Positions 61,108 through 64,000 of a stretch of 64,000 nt of DNA are shown here, piece by piece. This DNA is from Pseudaminobacter soli (ex Li et al. 2025). Lineage in GTDB: Bacteria > Pseudomonadota > Alphaproteobacteria > Rhizobiales > Rhizobiaceae. A model generated the notes under the pieces. That model made no database searches. It worked only from the letters and a program-made list of their open reading frames with translations, and was not told where the DNA came from. Position numbers and translations under genes: made by a program. The first letter of the stretch is position 1; each line of letters begins with the position of its first letter. The stretch spans positions 62,001 through 126,000 of the forward strand of contig NZ_JARXVF010000004.1 in the NCBI RefSeq assembly GCF_029892515.1, given 5' to 3'.

Positions 61108-61738
61108 TGTCATTCTCCTTGGCTGTCGATGGTGCGTCCGCGGCAATTGAGCTCGAAGCGACCGCAGACAGGATCGTGTCGAGCGCCCAAGAGGCGGTCT
61201 CGCCGGCCTGGGCACCGGTGAGACCGCCGTAATCCTTCAAAACCTCCCAGGCGGAGGCCGAATAAAGCAGGTGCGCCAGCGCCTCGACCCTTAGGGCTTC
61301 GGCGGGCGGTAGAGTGGAAAGAACAGGCGCCAGAGCGCCCGCAAAGCGCAGGCGTCGCGTGGAGACCATGCCCAAGCGCATTTCGCGACCGGTGCGCGAA
61401 TGCAACGAGGCGCGGACGGCAGCTTCATGCGCGTCGAAACGTGGAAAGGCCTCCTTCGGCCCCTCGACGACATCCTTGATACTTTCCGGCGCGGTGGACG
61501 CGCCCATAAGGGCATTCAGCCATGGCCAGAAGGCAGTGAGGAGGTCGTCCTTCGTAGGGAAGTGACGAAAGACCGTGCGGCGCTGCACGCCGGCCTCGTT
61601 TGCGATCGCCTCCATGCTGATCTCGTCTGGGACACTTGCTGCATTCATCAGTCCGTAAAGGGCATGGAGGATCGCCTCGCGGGTTTCGCGCGATCTCTCC
61701 TCCCGGAGCGGACTGTTGTAGCTGCGTGCGTCTGCCAT
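61097..61738 (-). CDS. TetR family transcriptional regulator
   Basis: 213 aa. The HTH is ISMEAIANEAGVQRRTVFRHFPTKDDLLTAF; the C-terminal part is helical and variable as usual. It is followed directly by the cupin gene. A perfect 11-bp-arm palindrome immediately upstream is the probable self-operator, so the pair is an autorepressed, ligand-induced unit. Confidence 0.92.
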   Translation of the reverse strand: MADARSYNSPLREERSRETREAILHALYGLMNAASVPDEISMEAIANEAGVQRRTVFRHFPTKDDLLTAFWPWLNALMGASTAPESIKDVVEGPKEAFPRFDAHEAAVRASLHSRTGREMRLGMVSTRRLRFAGALAPVLSTLPPAEALRVEALAHLLYSASAWEVLKDYGGLTGAQAGETASWALDTILSAVASSSIAADAPSTAKENDNEH

Positions 61739-62507
61739 GTGTGGTCTCCTGATTTGATGTCACTGTCTATGACATCAAATACGCCGCCAGTCAATTCATG
61801 TCACTAATCGTGCTGCAAAATACTGCAGGCAGATGCGCTGTCGTCCCACACGGGGTTGCGCCATGACCTCGGAAGGCCCCAAGACGGGGTGAACGTCCAT
61901 TGAAGGATTGACGGCCCGCCTGCCGCGCGGTGCCGCTTGGGAGGGGGCCACGAAAATCGGCACTCGGAGGCCGTCGATCAAATCGGCAAGCGGGTGTCGC
62001 GCCTCAACCAGCGGGATGCCCAGATCGTCACCCGGTGCCGAAGCTGTTCATCGTCGACGAGCGCCTCTGGTGGGCGGTCACAAGGCGCGCAATAGCGAGA
62101 ACAAGCACGTCAAGCTGAGCGAGGCGATCCGCGTGCATCACCGGTAAAACGGGCTGGCGTGCGCCGGCGGAAGTCGTTTTTGTTGGAGCGGTTCTTTTGC
62201 GATTGCTCCGGCGACACCTATTCCCTGCGCAGCGTCGACCGCCCGCCTGTTTCAAACACTAGCAACGGCACGGCGCGCACAGGCGCACTATTGCGCGTAG
62301 CGAGCTGGTGTAGAGGGTGCTTCCCGGCCTGAATGACCAAATGCTGCCGCACTTGGGCCGGCAGCCCAGGGCAGATTGGATCTGCGGACGGATTGCCGCA
62401 CGTATTGCGTTTGGGATTCCTGACTTGAGCTTTGTCTGATTCATCGAGTGCCGATTGATCTGCAGGTCGGTAACCGCATCTCAATGCTTGGCGTGTAGCG
62501 CCAAGCA
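61739..62507. other. 770-base gap upstream of TetR gene and before the diguanylate cyclase
   Basis: It holds the TetR operator at its left end. The rest carries only short, overlapping frames on both strands with no recognisable product, and no RNA gene was seen. Confidence 0.45.
61752..61780. promoter_or_regulatory. Perfect inverted repeat, TetR operator
   Basis: ATTTGATGTCA (61752-61762) and TGACATCAAAT (61770-61780) are perfect 11-bp arms with a 7-base spacer, 14-42 bases upstream of the TetR start at 61738. A further half-site TCATGTCACT lies just to the right. Confidence 0.8.
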
Positions 62508-64000
62508 ATGTTCTGGAATGACCTCCGAAAAGCACTCGTGACGACGCTGCTGAGCATCGTCATGCTTGCATCTCTGGACGCTGCACCCCTTGGCGCGGCT
62601 GAATCTATGGACATTCGCAGTTCCTGCTCGGCGTCCAGCAGTTTGTCGGACGACTTGGTCGCTGTCGTCCACGCTCCCGGGCGCTGGACCTGCGGAGATC
62701 GGATCTATTCGCTTGAAGGCGAGCGGACGCTGCTGCGTTTTGAAATCGGTCCATACGATGTCCTTCCCCAATATCTCTTTTCAAGGCGAAGCGCGCTCGC
62801 GGCTGTGCACCTGCTGGCGATCGACCGAGACGGCACATTGCGCCAGACCTCCTTGTCGGCGGGTGAACTGCTTAGCGCGCTGCGTGGCGGGTATTTCAAG
62901 GCCTCACTGCCGGGTGTAACCCGCGACACGCTGCAGGTCGTTGTCGCGTTCGATTTGCCGAGCCATCAGATGACACTGGAGAGAGCCTATCTGTCACCGT
63001 CTGACATCGCTCTGGGCCCAGACCTTCTGCGGTCCCTAGTTTTCTTGGCTATCCTTGCCGGGATGCTTTCCATGCCGCTCATTTTCAACGCGGCCTTCTA
63101 CCGGATCCTGCGCGAGCCATTCGTGCTTTGGCATTCCATGCTCACGATCTCTTTGCTGCTGACTATCCTGGTCTCTTCGGGTCTTGCAGTCATTCTCTTC
63201 GATCTGCCAGCAATGACGTTGAGCTGGATGACGACGGTGATCTTCGGCCTTACGGTCGCTTCTGGGGCGATGTTTACCCACTGCTTCATCGAACCCGGGC
63301 GCATGCACCCGGGCCTGCGGCGGGCGCTGCTCTATTGCGCCGCATGGGCGCTGTTTCTGAGCACGGCTCACGCGGCATTCCCGTTCGTGGCGCGCTCGAT
63401 TCAGTCGACCCTGTACACGGCGGCTTTTGCTCCCGTGGTCGTCATTTTCATATTGTCAGTTGCCGACGCCCTGCGGCGCGGAAGTCGGGCCGCCAAGTTT
63501 CAGGCGGTCGGCTATACGCCTATGCTTTTGGCCGGATTGGTGCGCTTGGCCACGGGTGTGGCTCCCGGGTTGCAGAGCAATGATGCCATGCTCCTATTCT
63601 ATGTGGGTTGCGCATGCGAAGTCTTGTTCACCACACTTGGCGTGGCAGACCGCTTCATGACGATCAAGCGCCAGCGAGACAGCGCGCGCTTCGAAGCAGA
63701 CATGCTTGAGCGCCTGTCCGAACGCGACGCACTGACGGGATTGCTCAACCGGCGGGCACTCGAGCAGAATTTCGAGAAGTTCCGCGCCGAGGGCTATCGC
63801 ACACTTGCCGTGCTCGACCTGGACCACTTCAAGGCAATCAATGATGTTCACGGCCACTTGGTCGGCGACGCCGTGCTGAAGGCCGTGGCCGAAGCGCTCC
63901 AGGCGAACTCGCAGGTTCATGCGTTCCGTCTCGGCGGAGAGGAATTCGTGCTGCTTGTGCGCGGAGACGATGCCCAGGCTCAGGCAGAGCATCGGCGCCA
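62508..64000 (+). CDS. Diguanylate cyclase with 7TMR-type membrane domain (partial at window end)
   Basis: About 497 residues to the window edge. A signal or anchor (LVTTLLSIVMLASL) precedes a periplasmic part of about 150 residues. Then come seven or so membrane helices at about residues 170-385 (VFLAILAGMLSMPLIFNAAFY, LLLTILVSSGLAVILF and others), as in 7TMR-DISM receptors. The GGDEF domain has RDALTGLLNRRALE, DLDHFKAINDVHGH and RLGGEEFVLL, so the GGEEF active site is intact. The RxxD inhibitory site normally five residues before is absent. It makes cyclic di-GMP. The 3' end lies outside the window. Confidence 0.9.
   Translation, partial: MFWNDLRKALVTTLLSIVMLASLDAAPLGAAESMDIRSSCSASSSLSDDLVAVVHAPGRWTCGDRIYSLEGERTLLRFEIGPYDVLPQYLFSRRSALAAVHLLAIDRDGTLRQTSLSAGELLSALRGGYFKASLPGVTRDTLQVVVAFDLPSHQMTLERAYLSPSDIALGPDLLRSLVFLAILAGMLSMPLIFNAAFYRILREPFVLWHSMLTISLLLTILVSSGLAVILFDLPAMTLSWMTTVIFGLTVASGAMFTHCFIEPGRMHPGLRRALLYCAAWALFLSTAHAAFPFVARSIQSTLYTAAFAPVVVIFILSVADALRRGSRAAKFQAVGYTPMLLAGLVRLATGVAPGLQSNDAMLLFYVGCACEVLFTTLGVADRFMTIKRQRDSARFEADMLERLSERDALTGLLNRRALEQNFEKFRAEGYRTLAVLDLDHFKAINDVHGHLVGDAVLKAVAEALQANSQVHAFRLGGEEFVLLVRGDDAQAQAEHRR

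Noticed and set aside
62028-62535. Small minus-strand frames before the diguanylate cyclase
   Set aside because: No ribosome sites, no homology that I recognise, and amino-acid composition typical of noncoding high-GC DNA.
1-64000. CRISPR arrays, tRNA and rRNA genes
   Set aside because: No regularly spaced direct repeats and no cloverleaf or rRNA-like sequence was recognised on reading both strands; a covariance search would be decisive.

Overview
The window looks like chromosomal or megaplasmid DNA from a rhizobial alphaproteobacterium, with Mesorhizobium or a close Phyllobacteriaceae relative the best guess. This rests on the high GC, the many periplasmic-binding-protein ABC importers each paired with a GntR or LysR regulator, the cyoABCD oxidase, and the style of the decayed mobile elements. 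No rRNA, tRNA or CRISPR array was seen.

Layout. 0-3 kb: tail of a binding protein plus ATPase and two permeases of a polyamine-type importer. 3.5-8.2 kb: a secreted protein, then a LysR regulator divergent from a serine hydrolase, an SDR and a DoxX-like protein. 8.5-12.6 kb: a PQQ alcohol dehydrogenase with its diheme cytochrome c, an exported ankyrin protein and a Cache-domain protein. 12.6-15.4 kb: a mobile-element graveyard (IS3 remnant, diverged repeat pair, serine-recombinase remnant) around a heme-copper-oxidase-like membrane protein and an AraC regulator.

15.4-25.6 kb: a divergent locus. A double-winged-helix GntR regulator and a glycosyltransferase read left; a complete polyamine-type ABC importer, a paralogous glycosyltransferase, three tandem cupins and an aldehyde dehydrogenase read right. 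It looks like one uptake-and-conversion pathway with no obvious textbook match.

26.7-45.6 kb: a large catabolic island. It has a polar-amino-acid importer without an ATPase, a complete peptide-type importer, five amidohydrolases, a hydantoin/Asp-Glu racemase, a flavin reductase and a GntR regulator. The genes suggest import and stepwise opening of a cyclic amide, ureide or N-heterocycle. Two of the amidohydrolases lack the HxH metal motif. Related AT-rich dyads lie in front of the main transcription units and could be the operators of the regulator.

46.8-51.4 kb: a lower-GC polysaccharide-type block (family 2 glycosyltransferase, unknown protein, NAD-dependent epimerase). 51.4-56 kb: a SulP/STAS remnant, a patatin lipoprotein, a DUF1772 protein and NmrA-like reductase with a divergent TetR regulator, and a LysR remnant. 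56.3-60.3 kb: cyoABCD. 60.6-64 kb: a TetR-cupin pair with a strong operator, and a diguanylate cyclase that runs off the end.
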